From Nocardia sputorum (GTDB lineage Bacteria > Actinomycetota > Actinomycetes > Mycobacteriales > Mycobacteriaceae), in contig NZ_AP026978.1 of the NCBI RefSeq assembly GCF_027924405.1, positions 3,658,001-3,722,000 of the forward strand: a stretch of 64,000 nucleotides of DNA, written 5' to 3'. Shown here one piece after another: positions 8,601-16,238 of this stretch. How positions within the stretch are numbered: the stretch's first letter is position 1; each line of letters starts with the position of its first letter. The notes below the pieces were generated by a model. It made no database searches. It saw nothing but the letters and a program-made list of their open reading frames with translations, and was not told where the DNA came from. The translations under genes and the position numbers were made by a program.

Positions 8601-11138
8601 GAGCGGGGCGGCTCGAGCCTGGTGTCCACCGCGGTGCGCTTCGACGCGCTCGACACCGCACTGCGCGGGCTCGCCGAGCTGGCCGCCGGCGCCGTGTCCA
8701 TCGACGCCGACATCTATCTCAGCTGGGAGAAGCAGCCCGGCGACTTCGACGCGATGGCGGCGGAGCTGCACGAGATCATCGGCACCCGCCAGTGGCCGAA
8801 TCAGGTGCACCGCATCACCGCCACGGTCGCGGGCAGCGGCGGCGCGGTGATGCACCACCACTTCACCTTCCGCCCGTCGGCCACCGGCATGGTCGAGGAG
8901 CGGCTGATCCGCGGCCTGCACCCCTACATCGCGCAGCGGATGCAGATGGAGCGACTGCGCAAGTTCGACCTCACCCGGCTGCCGTCATCGGACGACGAGG
9001 AGGTCTACCTGTTCCGGTGCGTCGCGAAGGAGAACCCCGCCGACGACCGCCTCATCGCGTTCGCCCAGGTGCGCGACCTCGCGGCCTTGCGCGAGCACGA
9101 CGGCAGGCTGCTCGCGCTGCCCACGGCGGAAAGCACCATCGCCACCTGCGTGGACTCGATCCGCCGGGCACAGTCGCGGCGACCGTCGGCGAAACGCTTC
9201 AACACCAACCGCATCGTGATGTACATCTGGCCGCCGATCGACGTCACCCGCGCCGAGCTGGAGATGCTCGGCGGGCACGTGCTGCCGACCGCCGCGGGCG
9301 CCGGGCTGGAGGAGATCCTGCTCATCGCGCGGCAGCGGGACCCGCAGACCGGCGAGCTGACCAAGATCGCCGTGCGCATCTCCTTCGGCGCCACCGGCGC
9401 CCCCGAGGTGAGTGTCGGCGAGCCGTCCGACGAGCCGGTCGAGCCGCTGGACGAGTACCGGCAGAAGGTGCTGCGGGCCAGCAGCCGCAACACGGTGTAC
9501 CCCTACGAATTGACCGCGCGGCTCGGTGATTTCGCCGAGTACGACCTCGATGACGACCACACACTGGTGCCGGTCGACCGGCCCAAGGGGCGCAACACCG
9601 CGGCGATCGTCGCGGGCGTGGTCACCACGCCGACCGAGCGGCATCCGGAGGGTGTCACCCGGGTGGTGCTGCTCGGTGATCCGACGAAGTCGCTGGGCGC
9701 GCTGTCGGAACCCGAGTGCCGCCGCGTGATCGCCGCGCTGGACCTCGCCGAACGCATGCAGGTGCCGCTGGAGTGGTACGCGCTGTCGTCCGGCGCCCGC
9801 ATCTCCATGAAGTCCGGCACGGAGAACATGGACTGGGTGGCGGCGGCGCTCAAGCGCATCGTCGAGTTCACCCAGGACGGCGGTGAGATCAACATCGTGG
9901 TCGCGGGCATCAATGTCGGTGCGCAGCCGTACTGGAACGCCGAGGCCACGATGCTCATGCACACCAAGGGCATCCTGGTGATGACGCCGGACTCCGCGAT
10001 GGTGCTCACCGGCAAGCAGGCGCTCGACTTCTCCGGTGGCGTGTCGGCCGAGGACAACTTCGGCATCGGTGGCTACGACCGGGTGATGGGTCCCAATGGC
10101 CAGGCGCAGTACTGGGCGCCGAACCTGACCGCCGCGCAGGACGTGCTGATGTCGCACTACGACCACACCTACATCGCTCCCGGCGAGCAGGGGCCGCGGC
10201 GATCGCGGACCAGCGACCCGATCGATCGCGACGTCTCCGACTTCCCGCACGTCGCGGCGGACAGCGACTTCACGACGGTCGGCGAGATCTTCTCCGCCGC
10301 CAAGAACCGGGATCGCAAGAAGCCGTTCGACATCCGGACCGTGATGCGGGCGCTCTCCGACCAGGATCACCCGGTGCTGGAACGCTGGGCGGGCATGGCC
10401 GACGCCGAGACCGCGGTGGTGCAGGACGCGCACCTCGGCGGCATCCCGGTGTGCCTGCTCGGCATCGAGTCGCGGGGGGTGCCGCGGCGCGGCTTCCCGT
10501 CCACCGACGGCCCGGACACCTACACCGCGGGCACGCTGTTCCCGCGGTCGTCGAAGAAGGCCGCGCGGGCGATCAACGCGGCCAGCGGCAATCGGCCGCT
10601 GGTGGTCCTGGCGAATCTGTCCGGCTTCGACGGCTCGCCCGAGTCGATGCGGAAGCTGCAGCTCGAGTACGGCGCCGAGATCGGGCGTGCGGTCGTCAAC
10701 TTCCGCGGCCCCATCGTGTTCTGCGTGATCTCCCGGTACCACGGCGGCGCGTTCGTGGTGTTCTCGAAGGCGCTGAACCCGAACATGACGGTGCTCGCGG
10801 TGGAAGGCTCGTTCGCCTCGGTGCTCGGCGGCGCCCCGGCCGCCGCGGTGGTGTTCGCCAGTGAGGTCGACACCCGCACCGCGGCCGATCCGCGGGTACG
10901 GGACCTGGAAGCGCGCGCCGCGAACGCGTCCGGCACCGAGCGCGCGTCCCTGACCGCGGAACTCGACGAGCTCCGGTCCTCGGTCCGGACGGAGAAGCTC
11001 GCCGATGTGGCCGCGGAATTCGACCGCGTGCACGATATCCGGCGGGCGGTCGAGGTCGGTTCGGTCGACGCTGTCATCCGCGCCTCCGAACTGCGCCCGC
11101 GCATCATCGAGGCTATCGAGGCGCATCTGGCGGGGTGA
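5673..11138 (+). CDS. Single-chain acyl-CoA carboxylase (biotin carboxylase-BCCP-central region-carboxyltransferase)
   Basis: An 1821-residue multidomain carboxylase. Residues about 1-450 are biotin carboxylase (RIAIVNRGEAAMR start, ATP-grasp glycine loop near residues 165-178, QVEHP). A BCCP domain carries the biotinylation motif ESMKMET with the acceptor Lys at about residue 621. A long central region (about 680-1250) follows, then a carboxyltransferase of the crotonase fold (about 1270-1810) with the GGVSAEDNFGIGG stretch. The enzyme adds CO2 to an acyl-CoA using ATP, bicarbonate and covalently bound biotin, here with all activities on one chain as in eukaryotic ACC. Similar single-chain forms are known from actinobacteria and Deinococcus (YCC type). 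The start GTG 5673 has a GAGGAGAGGAAGG site. It is monocistronic, closed by an 18-bp terminator hairpin. Whether acetyl-, propionyl- or longer acyl-CoA is used cannot be told. Confidence 0.9.
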   Translation: MFSRIAIVNRGEAAMRLIHAVRDLAAETALPIETVALHTDVDRSATFVREADIAYDLGPASERPYLDLKALERALVSTGADAAWVGWGFVAEDPAFAELCEQIGVTFIGPSPEAMRKLGDKIGAKLIAEEVGVPVAPWSRGPVETVDAALASAAEIGYPLMLKATAGGGGRGIRVITNEAELVDAYERTRQEAARAFGSGVVFLERLVTGARHVEVQVIADGQGTAWALGVRDCSVQRRNQKIIEESASPVLRPEQAAELKASAERLAIAVGYRGAATVEFLYHPGDELFAFLEVNTRLQVEHPITEYTTGFDLVRAQLLVASGGKLEGEPPAERGHAIEARLNAEDPDRDFAPAPGRIARLDLPAGPGIRVDTGVSEGDTIPADFDSMIAKIIAYGRDRDEALGRLRRAVAQTRVVIEGGATNKSFVLDLLNQPEVIDASADTGWIDRVRGEGRLVSHRHSAVALAAAAIDAYEEEERVQRHRLLSTASGGRPQVQHESGRPLDLKLRGAGYRVRVARIGAHRFRIGIEAGGDLRTADVDLERFDRHTGHIVVNGTRYRLTTGTHGPIHLIDVDGVTHRISRDEGGVVRSPAPALVVATPLEVGAEVEAGAPVLVLESMKMETVLRAPFRARLKECSVSVGTQVETGAPLLRLEPLAEDDEAEDTAVTESVELDLPGEPAHTQPHERTARGQQDLRSLLLGFDVDPHDERRVLDDYLTARRAAIADNRRPLAEELELVQVFADLAELTHNWSWDEDGGQGHVHSAREYFHTYLQSLDVERAGLPESYRTKLAKALEHYGVTDLERTPDLEAAVFRIFLAQQRPSDTVEVITTLLREWLQEPVPDRALREPVGLVLERLVATTQVRFPVIADLTRGLVFAWYGQPLLRRNRARVYTNVRRHLRHLDANPGAPDRAERISDMVRSTEPLVRLLGQRLERGYPDHTVMLEVLTRRYYGNKGLTDVRTHEEGGCTFVIAERGGSSLVSTAVRFDALDTALRGLAELAAGAVSIDADIYLSWEKQPGDFDAMAAELHEIIGTRQWPNQVHRITATVAGSGGAVMHHHFTFRPSATGMVEERLIRGLHPYIAQRMQMERLRKFDLTRLPSSDDEEVYLFRCVAKENPADDRLIAFAQVRDLAALREHDGRLLALPTAESTIATCVDSIRRAQSRRPSAKRFNTNRIVMYIWPPIDVTRAELEMLGGHVLPTAAGAGLEEILLIARQRDPQTGELTKIAVRISFGATGAPEVSVGEPSDEPVEPLDEYRQKVLRASSRNTVYPYELTARLGDFAEYDLDDDHTLVPVDRPKGRNTAAIVAGVVTTPTERHPEGVTRVVLLGDPTKSLGALSEPECRRVIAALDLAERMQVPLEWYALSSGARISMKSGTENMDWVAAALKRIVEFTQDGGEINIVVAGINVGAQPYWNAEATMLMHTKGILVMTPDSAMVLTGKQALDFSGGVSAEDNFGIGGYDRVMGPNGQAQYWAPNLTAAQDVLMSHYDHTYIAPGEQGPRRSRTSDPIDRDVSDFPHVAADSDFTTVGEIFSAAKNRDRKKPFDIRTVMRALSDQDHPVLERWAGMADAETAVVQDAHLGGIPVCLLGIESRGVPRRGFPSTDGPDTYTAGTLFPRSSKKAARAINAASGNRPLVVLANLSGFDGSPESMRKLQLEYGAEIGRAVVNFRGPIVFCVISRYHGGAFVVFSKALNPNMTVLAVEGSFASVLGGAPAAAVVFASEVDTRTAADPRVRDLEARAANASGTERASLTAELDELRSSVRTEKLADVAAEFDRVHDIRRAVEVGSVDAVIRASELRPRIIEAIEAHLAG

Positions 11139-11160
11139 TCCGCCCCGCCGCGGTCCGTCA

Positions 11161-11203
11161 CGTCCGGCGAGTCCCCACCTTCTGCGTGGGGACTCGCCGG
11201 ACG
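11161..11203. terminator. Strong bidirectional terminator hairpin
   Basis: Perfect 18-bp stem (11161-11178 with 11186-11203) and a 7-base loop, lying between the convergent carboxylase and dienelactone hydrolase genes. Confidence 0.85.
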
Positions 11204-11249
11204 CACGGTCGGCGATGAGCGTTGTCAGCCCACGTAGCGGGCCGCCCGG

Positions 11250-12011
11250 CTACTGGTGCAGATTGCGGTCGAACAGGGCCAGCAGTTCGCGGTAATGCCG
11301 CTCGGCGGCCTCGGGGTCGTGGGCGGAGGTATCGGCCTGGGTGTAGCCGTGCTGAGCTCCCTCGTAGACCTCGGTGCGGTGGCGGACGCCCGCGGCCTCG
11401 AGTGCCTTGTCGAACTGGGCGATGTGTTCCGCGGTCATGTGGTGGTCCTCGCCCGCATGGGCGAAATACAGCTCCGCCGTGATGTTTCCGACGGTCAGGT
11501 GCGGACTGTCCGGAGTGTCGGTGACCAGCGGCCCGCCATGGAATCCGGCCACCGCCGCAACTCGGCCGGGGAACATGGCCGCGATCAGCACCGCCAGCCG
11601 CGCCCCCATGCAGTAGCCGGTGAGGCCGACTTTGCCCTCGGTGACCTGCGGTGACGCTGCCAGCCAGTCGAGGTACGCGCCGGCATCCGAACGCAGGAGT
11701 TCCGGTGTGAGCTCGCGGATCATCGGGAAGACCTGCTGGAAGATCTCCGGCCGCTCCGCCGGGTCGATGAAGTCCGGCAGCTCGATCACCGGCGCACGCC
11801 CGTGCCGGTAATACGCATTCGGCAACAGGACGGTGTAGCCGTGGGCGGCGATACGATCGGCCAGCGACCGCAGGCTGGGTCGCAGTCCGAAACCGTCCTG
11901 AATCACCAGCACTCCCGGATGGGCGGCGCCATCGTCGGGGTAGGCGACATACGCGTCGGCGACACCATCGGGCGTCGGGACGTCGACCGACATGCCGTGC
12001 ACTGCGGTCAT
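11250..12011 (-). CDS. Dienelactone hydrolase family protein
   Basis: A 253-residue alpha/beta hydrolase of the dienelactone hydrolase family (carboxymethylenebutenolidase-like). The nucleophile elbow is GYCMGA, with cysteine instead of serine as in true DLH. An acid residue in HAGEDHHM and a histidine in AQHGYT complete the Cys-Asp-His triad in order. The start ATG 12011 has a perfect AGGAGG about 8 bases upstream, which rules out the longer in-frame extension. It lies 92 bases downstream of the GAPDH gene on the same strand and could be co-transcribed with it. The natural substrate is unknown; actinomycetes carry many paralogues, most not tied to chlorocatechol breakdown. Cytoplasmic, as no signal peptide is seen. 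Confidence 0.88.
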   Translation of the reverse strand: MTAVHGMSVDVPTPDGVADAYVAYPDDGAAHPGVLVIQDGFGLRPSLRSLADRIAAHGYTVLLPNAYYRHGRAPVIELPDFIDPAERPEIFQQVFPMIRELTPELLRSDAGAYLDWLAASPQVTEGKVGLTGYCMGARLAVLIAAMFPGRVAAVAGFHGGPLVTDTPDSPHLTVGNITAELYFAHAGEDHHMTAEHIAQFDKALEAAGVRHRTEVYEGAQHGYTQADTSAHDPEAAERHYRELLALFDRNLHQ

Positions 12012-12103
12012 CGATGAATCCTCCTGTCGGGTCGAGCTTTTCGAACCTACCGCATGCGGCGTCGGCCGATCCCACGCACCGGTGGGCACGGACGATGCGC
12101 GAA

Positions 12104-13606
12104 TCAGCGTGCGTCGGTCCCGGTCAGCACGCGGGAGTCGGCCGCGTCGTCCAGTCGCGCGACCTGCGGGTAGGTCGGATACTCGATGCCCGAGATGTAC
12201 TGCACCGTCCGCACCACCTGGCACGAGTAACCGAATTCGTTGTCGTACCAGACATACAGAATCGCGGTGTCGTCCTCGACGATCGTGGCGTTGGCATCGA
12301 TGATCGACGCCGCGCGCGAGCCGATGAAATCGCTGGAGACCACGTCGGTGGCGGCGGTGTAATCGAGGTTTCGGCTCAACGGCCCGGCGAGCGAAACGCG
12401 ACGCAGGTACTCGAGCACGTCGCTCTTCGTCGTCTTGCGCTCGAGCTGCAGGTTCAGGATCGCGACCGATACGTCCGGGGTGGGCACGCGAATCGAGTTG
12501 CCGGTGATCTTGGCCTTCAGATCCGGCAGAGCCTTCGCCACCGCGGAGGCTGCGCCGGTCTCGGTCAGCACGAGATTGAACGGCGCGGAACGGCCGCGAC
12601 GGTCCGCCTTGTGATAGTTGTCCAGCAGGTTCTGGTCGTTGGTGAACGAGTGCACCGTCTCCACGTGGCCCCGGATGATGCCGTATTCGTCGTCCATGGC
12701 CTTGAGTGGCGGGACGATCGCGTTGGTCGTGCACGAGGCGCACGAGAAGATCCGCTGCGACAGGTCCAGGCCGCGGTGGTTGACGCCGTGCACGATGTTC
12801 GGGACATCGCCCTTACCGGGCGCGGTGAGCACCACCTTCGCGATACCGGGGCGCAGATGCTGCGCGAGCCCCTCACGGTCACGCCACTTACCGGTGTTGT
12901 CGATCAGGATCGCGTCGGTTATCCCGTACGCGGTGTAGTCGATCGTCGTCGGATCGTCGCTGTAGATGAATTTGATCACGTTGCCGTTCGCGGTGATCGT
13001 GTCGTTGCCGGTGTCGACCTTGATCGTGCCGTTGAAGTGGCCGTGCACCGAATCCCTGCGAAGCAGCGACGCGCGCTTGGCCAGATCGTCGGGCCCTCCC
13101 CTGCGCACGACGACCGCACGCAGGTTCAGCCCGTTGCCGGACCCGGCCTTCTCGATGAGCAGGCGCGTGACCAGCCGACCGATGCGGCCGAAGCCGTAGA
13201 GCACGACGTCTCTCGGGCCCGGTGACTGCGCTTTGTTGCCGTCGGTCACGTCGGCCAGCACGGCCGCGGTGAACTCGCGGATCGAGAGGCCGCGATCGTC
13301 GGCGCGATAGGACATGACCAACTGACCGAGATCGATCTTGCACGGTCCGAGATCCAGTTCGCTGAGCACTTGCAGGAAGGGCAGGGTCTCGTCGACCGAC
13401 AACTCTTCGCCCTCGATCTGCCGCGCGAAACGATGCGTCCGCAGGATGCTGATCACCGATTTGTTCACCAGCGACCGGCTGTGCAGCAGGATCGTGACGC
13501 CCTTCCTTCGATACAACGTGCCGATGATGGGAATCATCGCCTCAGCGGCGGCTTCCTGGGCGTTCCAGCGGTCAAGGTGTTCGGTAGCCAACGCACGTCC
13601 TCGCAT
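12104..13606 (-). CDS. gapB: Glyceraldehyde-3-phosphate dehydrogenase, long GapB type
   Basis: About 500 residues: an N-terminal helical extension of about 125 residues followed by a complete GAPDH. The NAD-binding motif is YGFGRIGR and the active site is SCASCTTNA, with the catalytic Cys followed by the TTN signature. WYDNEFGYS near the C-terminus is also diagnostic. The extended form matches the second GAPDH of corynebacteria, mycobacteria-related species and some gammaproteobacteria (GapB / Gap2), usually linked with the gluconeogenic direction; that role is inferred here. Start options are ATG 13606 (chosen), TTG 13591 (with AGGA 7 bases upstream, an attractive alternative) and GTG 13654. 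The gene symbol follows the Corynebacterium usage. Confidence 0.88.
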   Translation of the reverse strand: MRGRALATEHLDRWNAQEAAAEAMIPIIGTLYRRKGVTILLHSRSLVNKSVISILRTHRFARQIEGEELSVDETLPFLQVLSELDLGPCKIDLGQLVMSYRADDRGLSIREFTAAVLADVTDGNKAQSPGPRDVVLYGFGRIGRLVTRLLIEKAGSGNGLNLRAVVVRRGGPDDLAKRASLLRRDSVHGHFNGTIKVDTGNDTITANGNVIKFIYSDDPTTIDYTAYGITDAILIDNTGKWRDREGLAQHLRPGIAKVVLTAPGKGDVPNIVHGVNHRGLDLSQRIFSCASCTTNAIVPPLKAMDDEYGIIRGHVETVHSFTNDQNLLDNYHKADRRGRSAPFNLVLTETGAASAVAKALPDLKAKITGNSIRVPTPDVSVAILNLQLERKTTKSDVLEYLRRVSLAGPLSRNLDYTAATDVVSSDFIGSRAASIIDANATIVEDDTAILYVWYDNEFGYSCQVVRTVQYISGIEYPTYPQVARLDDAADSRVLTGTDAR

Positions 13607-13684
13607 TTTCTCGATTTGCTCGCGAATCGATGCTAGTGAGGGCCGTGATATCACCGAGGCCGGATACCCACCGGTGAGGTCGCG

Positions 13685-14092
13685 TCAGTTGGGGCGGCGG
13701 AACCGGATCAGGGCCGTGCCGCCGAGGACCATGCCGACCAGCCCGACCGTCATGGCCACGACGCCCCCGCCGAGACCGTTGCCGGTGCCGAGACCACCGT
13801 CGGCGGTGAGCACGACGAACCCGCCGACGACAATGCCGGTCAGACCGGCGACGGCGGCGATGACGGCGTCACTCGCCCGGGTGCCGAACCGACCGACGCG
13901 GGCCACGGCCAGCGCACCGACCACCACCCCCAGCACGGCGATCAATGCCGCTGCACTGCCTGCGAGACGACCGGCGCTCAGTGTTGTGACCGCGGCGGCA
14001 GCCGGCTGTGCCGATGCGTGCGCGGTCGCCGGGCTGACGAGTGCGAACGCTGCGAGCAGGGCTGCGGCGGAGAGAGGACGATGAACGGACAC
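13685..14092 (-). CDS. Small membrane protein, DUF6223-like
   Basis: A 135-residue product starting at GTG 14092, with AAGGAG 8 bases upstream. It has an N-terminal signal or first membrane segment (residues about 5-25). Three further hydrophobic, glycine-rich segments follow, with basic residues between them (ALAVARVGR, IRFRR end). A conserved-looking loop TADGGLGTGNGLGGG lies before the last segment. This layout recalls the DUF6223 family of actinobacterial membrane proteins, of unknown function. The gene is divergent from the NarL-type two-component system, with 216 bases between the starts, so shared control is possible but not demonstrated. Confidence 0.65.
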   Translation of the reverse strand: MSVHRPLSAAALLAAFALVSPATAHASAQPAAAAVTTLSAGRLAGSAAALIAVLGVVVGALAVARVGRFGTRASDAVIAAVAGLTGIVVGGFVVLTADGGLGTGNGLGGGVVAMTVGLVGMVLGGTALIRFRRPN

Positions 14093-14308
14093 GAGGTGCT
14101 CCTTTTCCTGAATACCGACTTCGCCTCGATCATGTCCGTCGGAGCCGCCCGGGTCGTCCAGCGCAAGGAGACATTTCGTACTGCCCCCGATGTCGTATCC
14201 GACTACCTCGGACGTCGTGGCGGCCTGCCGGAGTACTGCGAACGCGGTAGGCGATAGATCATGCGTGCGTAGGAGTCCTCGGCGTGCGGATCCCGCTAGG
14301 GTGCACGC

Positions 14309-15415
14309 ATGAGCAGGGAGCGGATCGCGGACTGGGCGATTGCCGTCGGCGTGGCCGCGATCCTGTTGTCCACCGGGCTGTCCCGGCAGCACTCACCCAC
14401 GGATCTCGACCCGCTGGGCTACGCGTCGCTGGTCGGCGGCGGGCTGGCGCTGGCCGCGCGCCGATGGGCTCCGGTCGCCGTGCTGGTCATCACGGGGGCG
14501 TGCGCGCTGGGTTACCAAGCTGTCGGTTTCGACGTGCCTGCGGTCGCGTATCTGTTCGCCGTCTACGCCGCTGTGCGGGCGGGACATCGGATGATCGCGG
14601 CGGGGTCAGCGGTGATTTTGCTGGCGGGTCTGCCGCTCGCGGCGCTGGCCTCCCTGCACGACGTGGACGCGGCGTTCGCGCAAGCCAGAGGAGCCCTCGA
14701 ACTGGCCTGGCTGATCGCGGCCGGTGCGGCGGGGGAAGCGCTGCGGCAAGCCGAACGGCGGGCCGACGAAGCCGAGCGCACCCGCGAGGAGACCGCGCGG
14801 CGGCGCGCCGGCGAAGAGCGACTGCACATCGCACGGGAACTGCACGATTCGCTCACCCATCAGATCTCGGTGATCAAGCTGCAGGCGGAGGTCGCCGTTC
14901 ATCTGGCGCACAAGCGGGGGGAACCGGCGCCGGAGGCCCTGCTCGCGATCCGCGAGGCCGGTCGCGAGGCGGCGCGAGAACTCCGGGCGACGCTGCGGGC
15001 GCTGCGCGACGACGGTGAAACCCTCGGGCACGGACTCGATGACGTCCCGGACCTGGTGGACCGTTCCCGGCTGACCGGATTGGACGCCACGCTGACGGTC
15101 GAGGGACAACGGCCGGCCCTGCCTACGGCGGTCGACCGGACGGCCTACCGGATCGTTCAGGAGTCGCTGACCAACATCGCCCGGCACGCGGGCGCGGCGA
15201 CGGCGTCGGTCCGGATCGGCTACCGCCCCGACGCGCTGGTCATCCAGGTCGACGACGACGGGAAAGCCACGCCCGGCGCCGCTGCGGTGCCGGGCGTCGG
15301 GCTGCTCGGCATGCACGAACGAGTCACCGCCCTCGGCGGGCGACTGCGGGCGTCGCCGCGCAGCGCGGGCGGGTTCACCGTCCACGCCGAACTTCCCGTG
15401 GACCGACCGTCATGA
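14309..15415 (+). CDS. NarL/DesK-type sensor histidine kinase
   Basis: A 368-residue kinase. Four or five membrane helices fill about residues 10-140 with no large sensor loop, suggesting intramembrane or cell-envelope sensing. A HisKA_3 dimerisation domain follows, with the phosphate acceptor in ARELHDSLTHQ (His at about residue 179). The HATPase domain has the N box ESLTNIARHA and G box GVGLLGMHER. The start ATG 14309 lies 6 bases after TAGGGT, so the transcript may be leaderless. The 3' end overlaps the response regulator start (ATGA), so kinase and regulator are made together. The signal is unknown. Confidence 0.9.
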   Translation: MSRERIADWAIAVGVAAILLSTGLSRQHSPTDLDPLGYASLVGGGLALAARRWAPVAVLVITGACALGYQAVGFDVPAVAYLFAVYAAVRAGHRMIAAGSAVILLAGLPLAALASLHDVDAAFAQARGALELAWLIAAGAAGEALRQAERRADEAERTREETARRRAGEERLHIARELHDSLTHQISVIKLQAEVAVHLAHKRGEPAPEALLAIREAGREAARELRATLRALRDDGETLGHGLDDVPDLVDRSRLTGLDATLTVEGQRPALPTAVDRTAYRIVQESLTNIARHAGAATASVRIGYRPDALVIQVDDDGKATPGAAAVPGVGLLGMHERVTALGGRLRASPRSAGGFTVHAELPVDRPS

Positions 15416-16083
15416 TTCGTGTGCTGCTCGTCGACGACCAGCCGCTCATCCGCAGCGGATTCCGTGCGCTGCTGGACGCCGAGGACGACATCGAGGTGGT
15501 GGCCGAGGCCGCGGACGGCCGCGAGGGGGTGGCGCTGGCCGCACAGCATCTGCCCGACGTCGCGCTCATCGATGTCCGGATGCCGGTCGCCGACGGTATC
15601 GAAGCGACACGGCGCATCGCCGCGGACCCTGCGCTCGCCGGGGTGCACGTCGTCATCCTGACCAACTACGGCTCGGACGAACACGTCTTCCACGCGCTGC
15701 GAGCCGGGGCCGCTGGATTCCTCGTCAAGGACATCCAGCCGGAGGACTTCCTGCACGCCGTACGCGTCGCCGCACGCGGGGACGCCCTGCTCGCACCGTC
15801 GATCACCCGCAGGCTGATCGACCGCTACGTCACCCAGCCGCCGCAGACCAGCGCCGTCGCCGGATCGAGAGAACTCACCGACCGCGAGCGTGAAGCGGTC
15901 GTGCTGGTCGCCCAGGGTCTGTCCAACGACCAGATCGCCGGCCGCATGACGATCAGCCCGCTCACCGCCAAAACCCACGTCAATCGCGCCATGACGAAGC
16001 TGCACGCCCGCGACCGCGCCCAACTCGTCGTTTTCGCCTACGAATCCGGCCTGGTGACCCCGCGCGGCTCCGGACCGCTCTGA
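15412..16083 (+). CDS. NarL/LuxR-type response regulator
   Basis: A 223-residue response regulator. The receiver domain has Asp pair DDQ near the N-terminus, the phospho-acceptor Asp at residue 54 in LIDVRMP, and Lys in FLVKD. After a linker comes a LuxR/GerE helix-turn-helix (about residues 150-215) with ELTDREREAVVLVAQGLSN and a DNA recognition helix in ISPLTAKTHVNR. The 4-base overlap with the kinase gene identifies its partner. Target genes are unknown; the divergent DUF6223-like gene is a candidate by position only. Confidence 0.92.
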   Translation: MIRVLLVDDQPLIRSGFRALLDAEDDIEVVAEAADGREGVALAAQHLPDVALIDVRMPVADGIEATRRIAADPALAGVHVVILTNYGSDEHVFHALRAGAAGFLVKDIQPEDFLHAVRVAARGDALLAPSITRRLIDRYVTQPPQTSAVAGSRELTDREREAVVLVAQGLSNDQIAGRMTISPLTAKTHVNRAMTKLHARDRAQLVVFAYESGLVTPRGSGPL

Positions 16084-16238
16084 CCGCGGCATCGGCTACC
16101 TGCTCGTTGTCGCCGCGCATCGGGAATCCTCTTGCGGTCCAACCGCTTCGAGGGCATGCGGTACTGTCCTGCGGACCCGTGCACCGGTGATCCCGCTGCG
16201 CGGGTGGTCATGTCGTACTCCGGAATCGAGGCAGGCTC

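Noticed and set aside
5604..8921. A 1105-codon open frame antisense to the carboxylase gene
   Set aside because: It mirrors a well-supported biotin carboxylase frame and its translation is low-complexity His/Asp/Gly/Arg text, as expected opposite high-GC coding DNA.
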